Shown in pieces: positions 1-9,492 of a DNA stretch of 64,000 nucleotides. This DNA is from Fictibacillus solisalsi (GTDB lineage: Bacteria; Bacillota; Bacilli; Bacillales; Fictibacillaceae), in NCBI RefSeq assembly GCF_900103485.1, contig NZ_FNHW01000001.1:95273-159272 (forward strand), in the 5' to 3' direction. The translations under genes were made by a program, and so were the position numbers. The notes under the pieces are model-generated. The model was not told where the DNA came from, ran no database searches, and worked only from the letters and a program-made list of their open reading frames with translations. Positions within the stretch are counted from its first letter, which is position 1, and the number at the start of each line of letters is the position of its first letter.

Positions 1-1
1 T

Positions 2-265
2 CAAGTGGAAGTAGAATTGATGCTTAAAGAATCGTCCTCGTTTAAGCAAGGAACACTGATTATCCCGTCCTATCTCGCCAAAGGGATTGAGTTTGATGCT
101 GTTCTTGTCTTCGATGCTTCAAACGAAGTGTATGGGAAAGAGAGCGAACGGAAATTGTTTTATACGGTTTGCACCCGTGCTATGCATGAACTACATCTTT
201 TTTCCAAAGGAGAACTATCACCGTTTTTTGAGCGTATTCCTTCAGATACCTTTCATACTGAATAA
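2..265 (+). CDS. helD: HelD-like UvrD-family helicase, C-terminal fragment
   Basis: Only the last 87 codons are present; the frame is open from base 2, so the gene starts before the window. The visible part is the end of a UvrD/Rep-type domain 2: a KGIEFDAVLVFD segment followed by LFYTVCTRAMHELHLF, which correspond to the late helicase motifs (V and VI) of the HelD family. HelD removes stalled RNA polymerase from DNA in Bacillus. The family is confident; HelD rather than another UvrD-like protein is inferred from the spacing and the short tail after motif VI. A terminator follows directly. Confidence 0.75.
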   Translation, partial: QVEVELMLKESSSFKQGTLIIPSYLAKGIEFDAVLVFDASNEVYGKESERKLFYTVCTRAMHELHLFSKGELSPFFERIPSDTFHTE

Positions 266-283
266 TAAATAATTATGATTGTC

Positions 284-316
284 GAAGCTTGCCGAAATGG
301 CAAGCTTCTGTTTTTA
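284..316 (+). terminator. Intrinsic terminator of the helicase gene
   Basis: A perfect 10-bp stem (GAAGCTTGCC / GGCAAGCTTC) is followed by a T-rich tract. Confidence 0.8.
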
Positions 317-324
317 TCAAAAAA

Positions 325-346
325 AACACACCCGAATGGGTGTGTT
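325..346 (-). terminator. Terminator of the 73-residue hypothetical gene
   Basis: Perfect stem AACACACCC / GGGTGTGTT with a GAAT loop. Read on the minus strand it is followed by an eight-T run. It overlaps the stop codon of the gene it terminates. Confidence 0.8.
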
Positions 347-566
347 AATTGGCGGCTAGGACTTTATAGCCAATTTCCTCTAGCTCGTGAATGTCCTCTT
401 TGCTGGTTACACAAACGGAATCGTCATTAATTCTGCAAACAACTGCTTCATTTTCGTGACAATTCTGTAAGGCGCCTACCACCGAGTCGTATTCTTTTCC
501 TTGTATTTCTTTTTGTCCAACTGACCAGGAACGCTGCCGGCAAACGTGATTGACTAACGAAACCAT
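345..566 (-). CDS. Small conserved-type hypothetical protein (73 aa)
   Basis: No family was recognised. The start is placed at ATG 566 because a GGAGGT site lies 9 bases upstream; the longer open frame to 620 has no site. The product is small and soluble with three or four Cys (HVCRQR near the start, LQNCHENEAVVCRI in the middle), an acidic C-terminal half (KEDIHELEEIGYKV) and no membrane segment. It has its own terminator and is a monocistronic unit between convergent and divergent neighbours. The coding call rests on the ribosome site, terminator and composition. Confidence 0.65.
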   Translation of the reverse strand: MVSLVNHVCRQRSWSVGQKEIQGKEYDSVVGALQNCHENEAVVCRINDDSVCVTSKEDIHELEEIGYKVLAAN

Positions 567-794
567 GACGGGACCACCTCCGTATTGGTTTATATAAGAG
601 TAATACCACAATTTTAGCATTTTACTCTTGTACAGGCAAAAAGAAATTTAATTGTAACAAATTATCTTTTTATGGCGAAAATTCAGTTATTATGCAACGA
701 GCATAACGCGGGGATAAGAAGACAAAAGCGGACTAGGAATAAGTTTAAGCGGGTATGAAAAGGTAATAGTTAGAGTAGAAGGGAGTTTTGAAAA

Positions 795-1427
795 ATGAAA
801 GTAGCTGTTGCAGGAGCAAACGGAACAACCGGCAGGCTGATTCTGCAGGAATTGGCTGGCGCAGGACATGAAGCCAAGGCGATTATACGCAATAAGGAAC
901 AAGCCTCAGAACTCGAAAAGCTGGGAGCCGAAACCGTGCTGGCCGATCTGGAAGGGGGTCTTTCAGATGCGATCAGAGGGTGTGATGCCATCATTTTTGC
1001 TGCAGGCTCAGGTTCCAAAACAGGTCCGGATAAAACTGAGGCGGTTGACCGGGACGGGGCCATCAAGCTGATGGAAGAAGCAGAAAAGCAGCAGGTGAAG
1101 CGGTTTATCATGTTAAGCAGTATGGGTGCCGGAAGTCCTGAAAAAGGCCCGGAAGAACTGCAGCATTATTTGCGGATGAAGGGTGAAGCAGATGACCGGC
1201 TGGAATCCAGCAGGCTTCACTATACCATCGTAAGGCCGGGTGCACTGACCAATGACGAAGGAACTGGAAAAATTAAAATTGGTGGGCAGCTGGGCCATGG
1301 GAGCATCCCCCGGGCAGATGTGGCGAAAGTCATGGTCCAGTCGCTGGATTTGGAGAATGCGAATCACAAGATTTTTGAAATCCTTGAAGGAGACCAGCCT
1401 GTAGCCGATGCGCTTAAATCCTTATAA
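795..1427 (+). CDS. yhfK: Atypical SDR-family NAD(P)-binding oxidoreductase (YhfK-like)
   Basis: A 210-residue Rossmann protein with the GxxGxxG nucleotide site at residues 7-13 (GANGTTG), an LSSMGAG segment after the fourth beta strand and a YTIVRPGALTN segment near residue 150, as in NAD(P)H-binding/NmrA-like atypical SDRs. Length and sequence pattern match B. subtilis YhfK. The classical YxxxK catalytic pair is not apparent, so the protein may be a redox sensor or a reductase of unknown substrate. It is a single gene with good Shine-Dalgarno sequence (AAGGGAG) and its own terminator. Confidence 0.8.
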   Translation: MKVAVAGANGTTGRLILQELAGAGHEAKAIIRNKEQASELEKLGAETVLADLEGGLSDAIRGCDAIIFAAGSGSKTGPDKTEAVDRDGAIKLMEEAEKQQVKRFIMLSSMGAGSPEKGPEELQHYLRMKGEADDRLESSRLHYTIVRPGALTNDEGTGKIKIGGQLGHGSIPRADVAKVMVQSLDLENANHKIFEILEGDQPVADALKSL

Positions 1428-1440
1428 TAAAAACATAAAA

Positions 1441-1469
1441 AAAGCATGCTTTGTAGCATGCTTTTTTTA
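1441..1469 (+). terminator. Terminator of the SDR gene
   Basis: Perfect 10-bp stem AAAGCATGCT / AGCATGCTTT with TTGT loop and T run. Confidence 0.85.
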
Positions 1470-1547
1470 TTTGGGACCTTCTGTACTGCATTTTGAAGGT
1501 ATTTTCTGTTAGTGTAGGAAATAGGGTTATGGAAAGGAGAATAAAAA

Positions 1548-2003
1548 ATGAACCAAGAACTTTACAGGCAATTCGAAATGACAAGAGGATTTTTTTTAAG
1601 AAGCATCAGTAAGATTTCACCAGAATTGGTTGATATTCAGCCACAGGGGTATAACAACACGATACACTGGCACATCGGACACGTGTTAACCGTTACCGAA
1701 CAGTTTTTATTTGGTAAATTCTTTTCTTTGCCCGGGAAATATGTCGAATGGTTTGGCAAGGGTACACAGCCGTCTGACTGGCAAGGAGATGTTCCGTCCG
1801 TCGAGGAATTGACTCCCGAGCTTGAGAAACAGCTTCTCCGCATTAAGGAAATTCCGGAAGAAGCCCTTGAGCAAAAGCTGGAAAAGCCGTTCCTTGGGTT
1901 GGAAACGTTCCGGGAATTGGCCGCCATGTCTCTTTTCCATGAGTCCAACCATTTGGGCCAGCTGCACTCTATGAAACTAATGCTCGAACGCACACCACAC
2001 TAA
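1548..2003 (+). CDS. DinB-family metal-binding four-helix protein
   Basis: 151 residues. The N-terminal HWHIGH motif (His 40, 42, 45) and the C-terminal HESNHLGQLH motif (His 131, 135, 140) are arranged as the metal-binding histidines of the DinB/YfiT superfamily. Many members are thiol-dependent transferases (bacillithiol S-transferase type) or are induced by DNA damage; the substrate cannot be read from sequence. Start ATG 1548 follows an AAAGGAGA site. A terminator follows within 10 bases, so it is transcribed alone. Confidence 0.85.
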   Translation: MNQELYRQFEMTRGFFLRSISKISPELVDIQPQGYNNTIHWHIGHVLTVTEQFLFGKFFSLPGKYVEWFGKGTQPSDWQGDVPSVEELTPELEKQLLRIKEIPEEALEQKLEKPFLGLETFRELAAMSLFHESNHLGQLHSMKLMLERTPH

Positions 2004-2008
2004 AATAG

Positions 2009-2042
2009 CCCGGAGGACATTTCAGGTTCTCCGGGTTTTTTA
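2009..2042 (+). terminator. Terminator of the DinB-family gene
   Basis: Stem CCCGGAG / CTCCGGG followed by seven T. Confidence 0.85.
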
Positions 2043-2114
2043 TGTACAGGTAAAGGGCTGAAAGTAACAGAGGTCTTATGTTTTATGTAAAGGCATTCAC
2101 CACTAAACTTGAAG

Positions 2115-2255
2115 TCAGGAGTGAATGACTGAATGTAAAAAATCGATATCATCTTTAATCTTTTCTTTTAATTGATGATCTCTGCAACGTATATATTCGC
2201 CAGTGAGTGTAGCGATTTCTTTCATAAACAAAACAACCTCTGTATGTTTTAGCAT
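2115..2255 (-). CDS. Candidate small protein (46 aa)
   Basis: The open frame starts at ATG 2255 behind GGGAGA on the minus strand and encodes a short charged helical protein (a second in-frame ATG begins MKEIATLTGEYIR). No family was recognised. The longer frame to 2387 lacks a ribosome site. It lies between the DinB terminator and the TPP riboswitch. There is no clear terminator, so this is a tentative call. Confidence 0.35.
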   Translation of the reverse strand: MLKHTEVVLFMKEIATLTGEYIRCRDHQLKEKIKDDIDFLHSVIHS

Positions 2256-2450
2256 GCATTCTCCCTGCCTTGATTTAAAATATATAGTTCTTCTTCTCCA
2301 TCCATTCCTCTTTTTTCGCCAAATTAAACCATGTTCTGCGACGTTTTTATAATTTAAGAGAAAAAGGTGTACATCAGTCTGTGACAAAAGGCGGATTGCG
2401 TGAAAGTTGAATAGAAGCTATGATGACATGGAAAATAAAATATATTTTCT

Positions 2451-2544
2451 GCTAGGGGAGCCCGTAGCCGGGCTGAGAGAGGGGAGCACGATCCCTTTGA
2501 CCCTTTGAACCTGATCTGGGTTATACCAGCGTAGGAAAGTAGGA
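2451..2544 (+). promoter_or_regulatory. TPP riboswitch (THI element)
   Basis: The conserved thi-box signatures are present in order: GGGGAGCCC, GGGCTGAGAGAG, then CCTTTGAACCTGATCTGG and TACCAGCGTAGGAAAG. This is the thiamine-pyrophosphate aptamer. It lies about 150 bases upstream of thiC and is followed at once by a terminator hairpin, so control is probably by premature transcription termination when TPP is bound. Confidence 0.97.
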
Positions 2545-2592
2545 GTCGAAGTTAACGGTATGTTTGTTTGCATGTTTCTTTGTCTATCCTGT

Positions 2593-2628
2593 CGGGTTCT
2601 ATTGATTAGAACCCGGCTTTTTTATTTT
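2593..2628 (+). terminator. Expression-platform terminator of the TPP riboswitch
   Basis: Stem CGGGTTCT / AGAACCCG with a 7-base loop, followed by GC and a seven-T run, between the aptamer and thiC. Confidence 0.9.
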
Positions 2629-2660
2629 ACCGTTACTTCGCTATTCCCCGTTGCGTGTAG

Positions 2661-4621
<1,961 letters not shown>

Positions 4622-4725
4622 ACTTGCTGGTGGATGCATATTTCTGGAAAAGGACACTAAACTAGATATAGTGTGTTTATACGTGACACCAGACCAAGAA
4701 TGCAGGTGAAAACGGAGGAATCGGT

Positions 4726-5103
4726 ATGAACAATTGGCTGCAGCAAGCTATAAGCTGGACAGAACAAAGACTGGGACAAGCTTCCGAGGGATTCAGGGAA
4801 ATTTTCAACAAGGTGAAGCAGGAATCCTCAATGAGTGTGAATGACTTGGCTACATTTATCATGCTCCATCCGGAAACCGTAAAAAAACGGCAGGAATTAC
4901 TAGGGCTTACCTTTGCCACCTATACTTTAAAAATGGGAGAGACAGATTTGATTTTGGAAGCAAAGGAGAATTCCTTGCCAAAAGTACTTGAATGCCTGGT
5001 GGTCAACAGGAATAAAGTCATTTCCCATTATCGTTCCTATGACAAAAAGAATAAGACAATAATGGCCGTACCGGATGACATTAAAAACTATAATAGTCAT
5101 TAA
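4726..5103 (+). CDS. Hypothetical protein (125 aa)
   Basis: Not recognised. The start ATG follows ACGGAGGA at a suitable distance. The protein is soluble and mixed alpha/beta: an amphipathic N-terminal part (SWTEQRLGQASEGFREIFNKV), a segment that may be helix-turn-helix-like (SVNDLATFIMLHPETVKKRQELLG, residues 36-59, weak) and a basic C-terminal half. No signal peptide or membrane helix. The stop codon runs directly into the 43-bp repeat array, which supplies its terminator. Confidence 0.75.
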   Translation: MNNWLQQAISWTEQRLGQASEGFREIFNKVKQESSMSVNDLATFIMLHPETVKKRQELLGLTFATYTLKMGETDLILEAKENSLPKVLECLVVNRNKVISHYRSYDKKNKTIMAVPDDIKNYNSH

Positions 5104-5316
5104 GGCGGTTCTCAGGCAGTAAGCACCTCCTGAAGAGAACCGCCAAGGCGGTTCTCAGGCAGTGAGCACCTTCTGAAGAGAACCGCCAAGGCGGTTCTCA
5201 GGCAGTGAGCACCTTCTGAAGAGAACCGCCAAGGAGGTTCTCAGGCAGTGAGCACCTTCTGAAGAGAACCGCCAAGGAGGTTTGCAGACTGAGAGTCCCT
5301 CTTAAAAAGAACCGCC
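5102..5316 (+). repeat. Five tandem 43-bp hairpin repeats
   Basis: Five head-to-tail 43-bp units at 5102-5144, 5145-5187, 5188-5230, 5231-5273 and 5274-5316. Units 2 and 3 are identical; unit 1 differs at two inner positions and unit 4 at one position; unit 5 is diverged in the middle but keeps the length. Each unit has a 10-bp inverted repeat GGCGGTTCTC / GAGAACCGCC. The same arms also pair across unit junctions with a two-base spacer. The array begins in the stop codon of the upstream gene and ends in a true terminator built from the same arms. Confidence 0.95.
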
Positions 5317-5333
5317 AATGCGGTTCTTTTTTT
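5308..5333 (+). terminator. Terminator closing the 43-bp repeat array
   Basis: Stem AGAACCGC / GCGGTTCT with CAAT loop and seven T. The arms equal those of the repeat units, so the array looks like an expanded copy of this hairpin. Confidence 0.9.
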
Positions 5334-5428
5334 ATTAAGATTTTTTAGAATATTTAAAAAGTACTTGTAAGAAAAGAGGAATCATATTAAGATTATGTCG
5401 AAACGTTTCAATTTTTACCCTCCTATTT

Positions 5429-5590
5429 TTATTCATCAAGAAGAGTAATTACCTCAATAATGTAAGCGGTCTTACCTGTTGCTAATTGACCATTTTTGCG
5501 TACACCTTGATGGACACTGCAGTAAAACGCAGAATGTAGTTCTTGCGGATCTGGAAATCCAGCGAAACAAAGATCATTGTAAAAAAAAGA
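5429..5590 (-). pseudogene. Possible gene remnant antisense to the leader
   Basis: On the minus strand this otherwise gene-free stretch reads open for about 50 codons to a TAA at 5429, with protein-like composition (FAGFPDPQELHSAF, then VRKNGQLATGKTAYIIEV). No start codon with a ribosome site is present, so it could be the end of a lost gene. The same stretch contains the palindromes GAAACGTTTC (5400-5409, LacI-type core, just outside) and GTAAGCGGTCTTAC (5462-5475, somewhat like a CcpA cre site), either of which could serve the next gene instead. Confidence 0.25.
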
Positions 5591-5624
5591 AATGACAGCA
5601 TTGCTGCAATAAGGAGGGATCGAT

Positions 5625-6413
5625 ATGCAAAGAAAAGCCTTACAGCTTTATACGATTAAAGAACTGTGTGAGAAGGACTTTATCGGAACGCTGAAAAATG
5701 TGGCACAGTGGGGATATGAAGGTGCCCAGTTTGCCGGATTTTATGATACACCAGCCCGGCAGTTGAAAAACACGCTGTCTGAACTGGGATTGAAGCCTGC
5801 AGGCAGTCATACGGGTCTGGACCAGCTAAAAGAAGATGCCCTTAAGCGGCAAATCGAATACAGCCATGAAATTGGGAATGAACTTATCATTCTGGCTTAT
5901 TTGACGGAAGAGAACAGACGGAACCTGAATGATTATAAACGGGTAGCCGATACTTTGAACAAAGCTGGCGACCTTTTGAAATCAGAGGGGCTGAAACTCG
6001 GATACCACAATCATGATTTTGAGTTTAAAAAGCAGGAAGCGCTTACCGGTTATGAGATTCTCTTGTCGGAGACCGATCCGTCACTTTTGTCTTTTGAACT
6101 GGATGTGTATTGGGCAGCCTATAAAGGTTATGACGTTGTTCAGTTTATGGAAACACTTCGTGACCGTCTCATCACCCTCCATGTGAAAGACATGGCAGTA
6201 AAGGGAACAGAGCGCAAAAGCACGATTTTGGGTACAGGTGAACTTGATCTTGCGTCAATTGTATCAAAAGGCAAAGAGATGGATGTTTCCTGGTTCGTCG
6301 TCGAGCAGGAGGACTTTGAAACCGATCTGGAGACGGCTGTCCGGGAAAATGTTAAAGTTCTTCAAGACCTTTTAAATAAGAAAACTGATAAAACGGGGAT
6401 TTCAGGAGAATAA
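5625..6413 (+). CDS. Sugar phosphate isomerase/epimerase (xylose isomerase-like TIM barrel)
   Basis: 262 residues of the AP-endonuclease-2 / xylose-isomerase-like barrel. Seen: YTIKEL near the start, GYHNHDFEF around residue 128 and a metal-site pattern ending LHVKDM and VEQEDFE. Members such as IolE, YcjR and 3-dehydroshikimate dehydratase act on sugars or inositols; the substrate is not readable. Start ATG follows AAGGAGGG. It converges with a GH144-like glycosidase and shares a bidirectional terminator with it, which suggests but does not prove a common saccharide theme. Confidence 0.85.
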   Translation: MQRKALQLYTIKELCEKDFIGTLKNVAQWGYEGAQFAGFYDTPARQLKNTLSELGLKPAGSHTGLDQLKEDALKRQIEYSHEIGNELIILAYLTEENRRNLNDYKRVADTLNKAGDLLKSEGLKLGYHNHDFEFKKQEALTGYEILLSETDPSLLSFELDVYWAAYKGYDVVQFMETLRDRLITLHVKDMAVKGTERKSTILGTGELDLASIVSKGKEMDVSWFVVEQEDFETDLETAVRENVKVLQDLLNKKTDKTGISGE

Positions 6414-6449
6414 GAAAATGCCTGCCAGGCAAAGCTGGCAGGCATTTTC
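6414..6449. terminator. Bidirectional terminator
   Basis: Perfect 15-bp inverted repeat (GAAAATGCCTGCCAG and complement) with a 6-base loop between convergent genes; A/T runs suit both directions. Confidence 0.85.
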
Positions 6450-7678
6450 TATAGAGGTTTCTCGGTGAAACCGGTCAGTTCCAGTCCTTTTTTGGCAAAT
6501 TTGTTTTTCATGAACCATTTCCAGACCAGCCCGGTACGGTGGTTTTCAATCATGAGCAGTGAAATGCCCTTATCAATCCCGATGACATCGCGGCCATACC
6601 AGGGAGGAGAAACATCCAGATTGTAGGCATCCCTGAATCCGTATTCTCCCCAAAGCTCAGGAACATGAGTATAATAATGCTGCATCGCATCCAGGCTTTC
6701 TTTTGGTGTAAAAGGAATGGAACCGATGGCGCCTGCCGGAGGAACGGTTCCATCAGAATGATGCTGATCGTTGGCTCCTGACCGCCCGGAAGGGGGTGCT
6801 CCGTAATCTCCTCTGTAGCCGTAAGGCCCATCGCAGGCCGTAAGCCCCCATGAGTTGGAACCAAGCGTCTTGAAGGCTTCCGATTCATCCATGCTATATT
6901 GACGGTGGGCACGCGTGGCTTTAACCGAGTTCTCCCACCAGTCAAGGCCGTCCCGGTCCGTCTTGTTCTGTAAATCAAACCAGGCATGGGAAAATTGATA
7001 AGTGAACAGAGAGCCAGTCCAGGTATAAATGAACAGAGGAACATCACCATATGTACTGACCTGCCGGTGGAAATCGTAAAACATCTCAGGATCCACCGGA
7101 TGTGTAGGAGAAGCTGCCGCGAGAAAATACATCATGAATTGCTCGGCATACATGTCCCAGGCGCCCCAATGGCCTCGCTCAGGTGTATATCCTTTGTAAA
7201 ACTGGTTGGTCTCCGGATTTCTATACCACTCCCAATCCACGCGTTCAAAAAGCTGTTGTGCTTTTTCCTTCAACTTTCCGCCAAAATATTCACCAGCCGT
7301 AATGGCCCCGCACACGGCAATGGCTGTATCAATGATGGAAATCTCGGAATTATCATACCGTTTGCCCGTTTCCATCGAAAGAAAGTGATAGAAAAATCCG
7401 TTCAATTCTTCTGCGTGCTGCAATAGTGTATCAAGTGTCCCCTCGGCGCGCTGCCGAGCTTCATCCGTGGTTATCCACCATCGTTCTGCACCGATGACAA
7501 GCGCAGTTAATCCGAATCCGACCGAAGCGACAGAGCACTTCTCGGGATCACCCGGAGAACGGTCTCGAAGTAATCCGAAGCCCGGGCTGCCAGGAGTGCT
7601 ATTGGCCTCCCGCCAGAAAAACAGGAAGGAATGTTTGCTTTCAAGTTCCATTAATTCTTCATTGGAAAGTGGTGTCAT
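6449..7678 (-). CDS. Glucoamylase-like / GH144-type glycoside hydrolase
   Basis: 409 residues, cytoplasmic (no signal peptide). The Trp/Tyr-rich (alpha/alpha)6 pattern matches the glycoamylase-like domain (PF10091): FLFFWREAN near the N-terminus, YTPERGHWGAWDMYAEQ around residue 165, SNSWGLTACDGPYGY around 276 and SPPWYGRDVIGIDKG near 360. Characterised relatives are endo-beta-1,2-glucanases (GH144) and related exo-enzymes, so beta-1,2-glucan or a related oligosaccharide is a plausible substrate. Start ATG follows GAGGTTG. Confidence 0.8.
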   Translation of the reverse strand: MTPLSNEELMELESKHSFLFFWREANSTPGSPGFGLLRDRSPGDPEKCSVASVGFGLTALVIGAERWWITTDEARQRAEGTLDTLLQHAEELNGFFYHFLSMETGKRYDNSEISIIDTAIAVCGAITAGEYFGGKLKEKAQQLFERVDWEWYRNPETNQFYKGYTPERGHWGAWDMYAEQFMMYFLAAASPTHPVDPEMFYDFHRQVSTYGDVPLFIYTWTGSLFTYQFSHAWFDLQNKTDRDGLDWWENSVKATRAHRQYSMDESEAFKTLGSNSWGLTACDGPYGYRGDYGAPPSGRSGANDQHHSDGTVPPAGAIGSIPFTPKESLDAMQHYYTHVPELWGEYGFRDAYNLDVSPPWYGRDVIGIDKGISLLMIENHRTGLVWKWFMKNKFAKKGLELTGFTEKPL

Positions 7679-7817
7679 TATTCAACCTCCTCAACAGTTG
7701 ATACGTTTTTAGCTATGCAATCCTCAAACCCAGTGTAACATAAGAAAATTTCTGAATTTTATAAAAAGTAAAGAATAAGTGGGTATATAAGTAATAAATC
7801 CAAAGGAGGAGATACAT

Positions 7818-8609
7818 ATGGGAACCGTTTATAGTCAGGAAGAAGGCAAAGTGGCCGTTGTCACAGGTGGAGGATCGGGAATCGGAAAGGCCTCCTGCAT
7901 TGCGTTTGCGAAAGAGGGAATGAAGGTCTGCGTCCTGGACGTCAAGGAAGAGCGTGCGGAAGAAACCGCAAAGGAAATCAGGGAGGCCGGAGGGGAGGCC
8001 ATTGCTGCCGAAGTGGATGTCACAAAGGAGGACCAGGTCAAAGCAGGTATTGAAAAAGCGGTAAAGGAATGGGCCAGGCTGGATGTTCTGTATGCCAATG
8101 CCGGAATAAATGGAACTCTCTCTTCCATTGAGAAATTTAAGCTGGAAGACTGGAACACGACCATTTCCACCAACTTAACCGGTACCTTTTTAACGGTTAA
8201 GCATGCGGTGCCTCATTTAAAAAAGGGGGGTGGAAGCATTGTCATTACCGCTTCCATTAATGGAAACCGAAGTTTTTCAGGATTTGGGATGTCGGCATAC
8301 AGCTCTACCAAGGCAGCACAGGTGGCCTTTATGAAAATGGCGGCACTGGAACTTGCCCGATATAAAATACGGGTCAACGCCATCTGTCCGGGAGCCATCT
8401 CCACGAACATTGGGCAAAATACCCATCCAACGGATGACGTAAAAGAAATCAGCATTCCTGTCGAATACCCGGAGGGAAATCAACCACTTGAACATAAGGC
8501 TGGTGAGCCCGAACAAGTAGCGGACCTTGCCCTGTTTCTCGCGTCCGAACGGTCGAGCCATATATCGGGCACGGAAGTCTATATTGACGGGGCAGAAACA
8601 CTGCTGTAG
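7818..8609 (+). CDS. SDR-family NAD(P)-dependent dehydrogenase
   Basis: 263 residues, classical SDR. Seen: TGGGSGIG at 16-23, NAG at 94-96, Ser 146, and the catalytic YSSTK with Tyr 161 and Lys 165, then NAICPGAI. The Asp after beta-2 (VLDVKEE) suggests NAD preference. Substrate unknown; the glucose/sugar dehydrogenase type is one possibility. Start ATG follows AAAGGAGGAG. Monocistronic with its own terminator. Confidence 0.9.
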   Translation: MGTVYSQEEGKVAVVTGGGSGIGKASCIAFAKEGMKVCVLDVKEERAEETAKEIREAGGEAIAAEVDVTKEDQVKAGIEKAVKEWARLDVLYANAGINGTLSSIEKFKLEDWNTTISTNLTGTFLTVKHAVPHLKKGGGSIVITASINGNRSFSGFGMSAYSSTKAAQVAFMKMAALELARYKIRVNAICPGAISTNIGQNTHPTDDVKEISIPVEYPEGNQPLEHKAGEPEQVADLALFLASERSSHISGTEVYIDGAETLL

Positions 8610-8629
8610 TAAAGAATTATTATATGGAA

Positions 8630-8658
8630 GAAAGAGCCCTTGAGGCTCTTTCTTTTTT
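8630..8658 (+). terminator. Terminator of the SDR gene
   Basis: Stem GAAAGAGCC / GGCTCTTTC, 5-base loop, T run. Confidence 0.85.
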
Positions 8659-8744
8659 GCTGAATGGTGTGGAAAAAAGAGGAATTAAAGGTGATTTTGA
8701 AGAAGTAGATAGAGTAAAAAAATTTATAATCGGGAGACGATCAA

Positions 8745-9449
8745 GTGAGCGAAGACATTCTGAATAAAGAGGACCTTTTCAAGATGCTGGATTCTTTATT
8801 GAGAGAGCCGGCGTCTTTTTGGGATGGATTCTATAAAGACCGTACAAAAGACATTCCTTTCTTTCATAACGTTCCGGACGAAAACCTGGTCAGTTATTTT
8901 GAAAAGGGTTTGCTGACTCCGGGAAAGGTTTTGGAATTGGGCTGTGGACCCGGGAGAAACGCCCTATACTTAGCTGACAAAGGGTGTAATGTGGAGGCAG
9001 CAGATGTATCGGAGGAAGCGTTGGAATGGGCAAAGGAACGGGCTCGGAAGGAACAAAAGAATATTCATTTTATTCACAAAAACATTTTTGAACTGGACCT
9101 GATATACGAATCGTATGACCTCATTTATGATTCGGGCTGTTTTCACCATTTAGCCCCACATCGAAGACTTACCTATGTTGATCTGCTGAACAAATGGCTA
9201 AAGCCTGGCGGCCATTTTGGCCTGGTTTGTTTTTCACCCGGGGGCGATTTTGGAGGTTCTGAATTGTCCGATTGGGAAGTGTACCGCTCACGTTCTTTAA
9301 TGGGCGGCATGGGATATACAGAAGAGAAACTTATGAAAATATTTAATGGCTTTACGCTAGTGGAAATCAGAAAAATGAAGGTCATGGAAGAAAATGAGAG
9401 ATGTTTTGGTCTCCCAGGTTTCCAGACAACTTTGTTCAGAAAAGCATAA
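8745..9449 (+). CDS. Class I SAM-dependent methyltransferase
   Basis: 234 residues. The SAM-binding motif I ELGCGPG is at 64-70, the acidic end of beta-2 is in VEAADVSEEAL, and the FELDLIYESYDLIYDSGCFHHL segment carries the post-II motif. Small-molecule methyltransferase; the acceptor is unknown. The start is GTG 8745, preceded by GGGAGA. The next gene begins about 40 bases after the stop, so they may form a short operon. Confidence 0.85.
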   Translation: MSEDILNKEDLFKMLDSLLREPASFWDGFYKDRTKDIPFFHNVPDENLVSYFEKGLLTPGKVLELGCGPGRNALYLADKGCNVEAADVSEEALEWAKERARKEQKNIHFIHKNIFELDLIYESYDLIYDSGCFHHLAPHRRLTYVDLLNKWLKPGGHFGLVCFSPGGDFGGSELSDWEVYRSRSLMGGMGYTEEKLMKIFNGFTLVEIRKMKVMEENERCFGLPGFQTTLFRKA

Positions 9450-9492
9450 CATTCAGGATTCTTACATATTAAAAGACAGGAGAGATTTTGTC

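Noticed and set aside
741..765. GTTTAA and GGGTAT near the YhfK-like gene considered as sigma-B promoter
   Set aside because: The two boxes are only two bases apart; required spacing is 12-15.
5102..5316. Repeat array considered as CRISPR
   Set aside because: The units are contiguous without unique spacers, and no cas genes are present.
6986..7426. 146-codon plus-strand frame opposite the GH144-like gene
   Set aside because: No ribosome site and no recognisable domain; shadow frame.
7780..7790. GGGTAT upstream of the SDR at 7818 considered as sigma-B -10 box
   Set aside because: No GTTT-type -35 element at the required distance.
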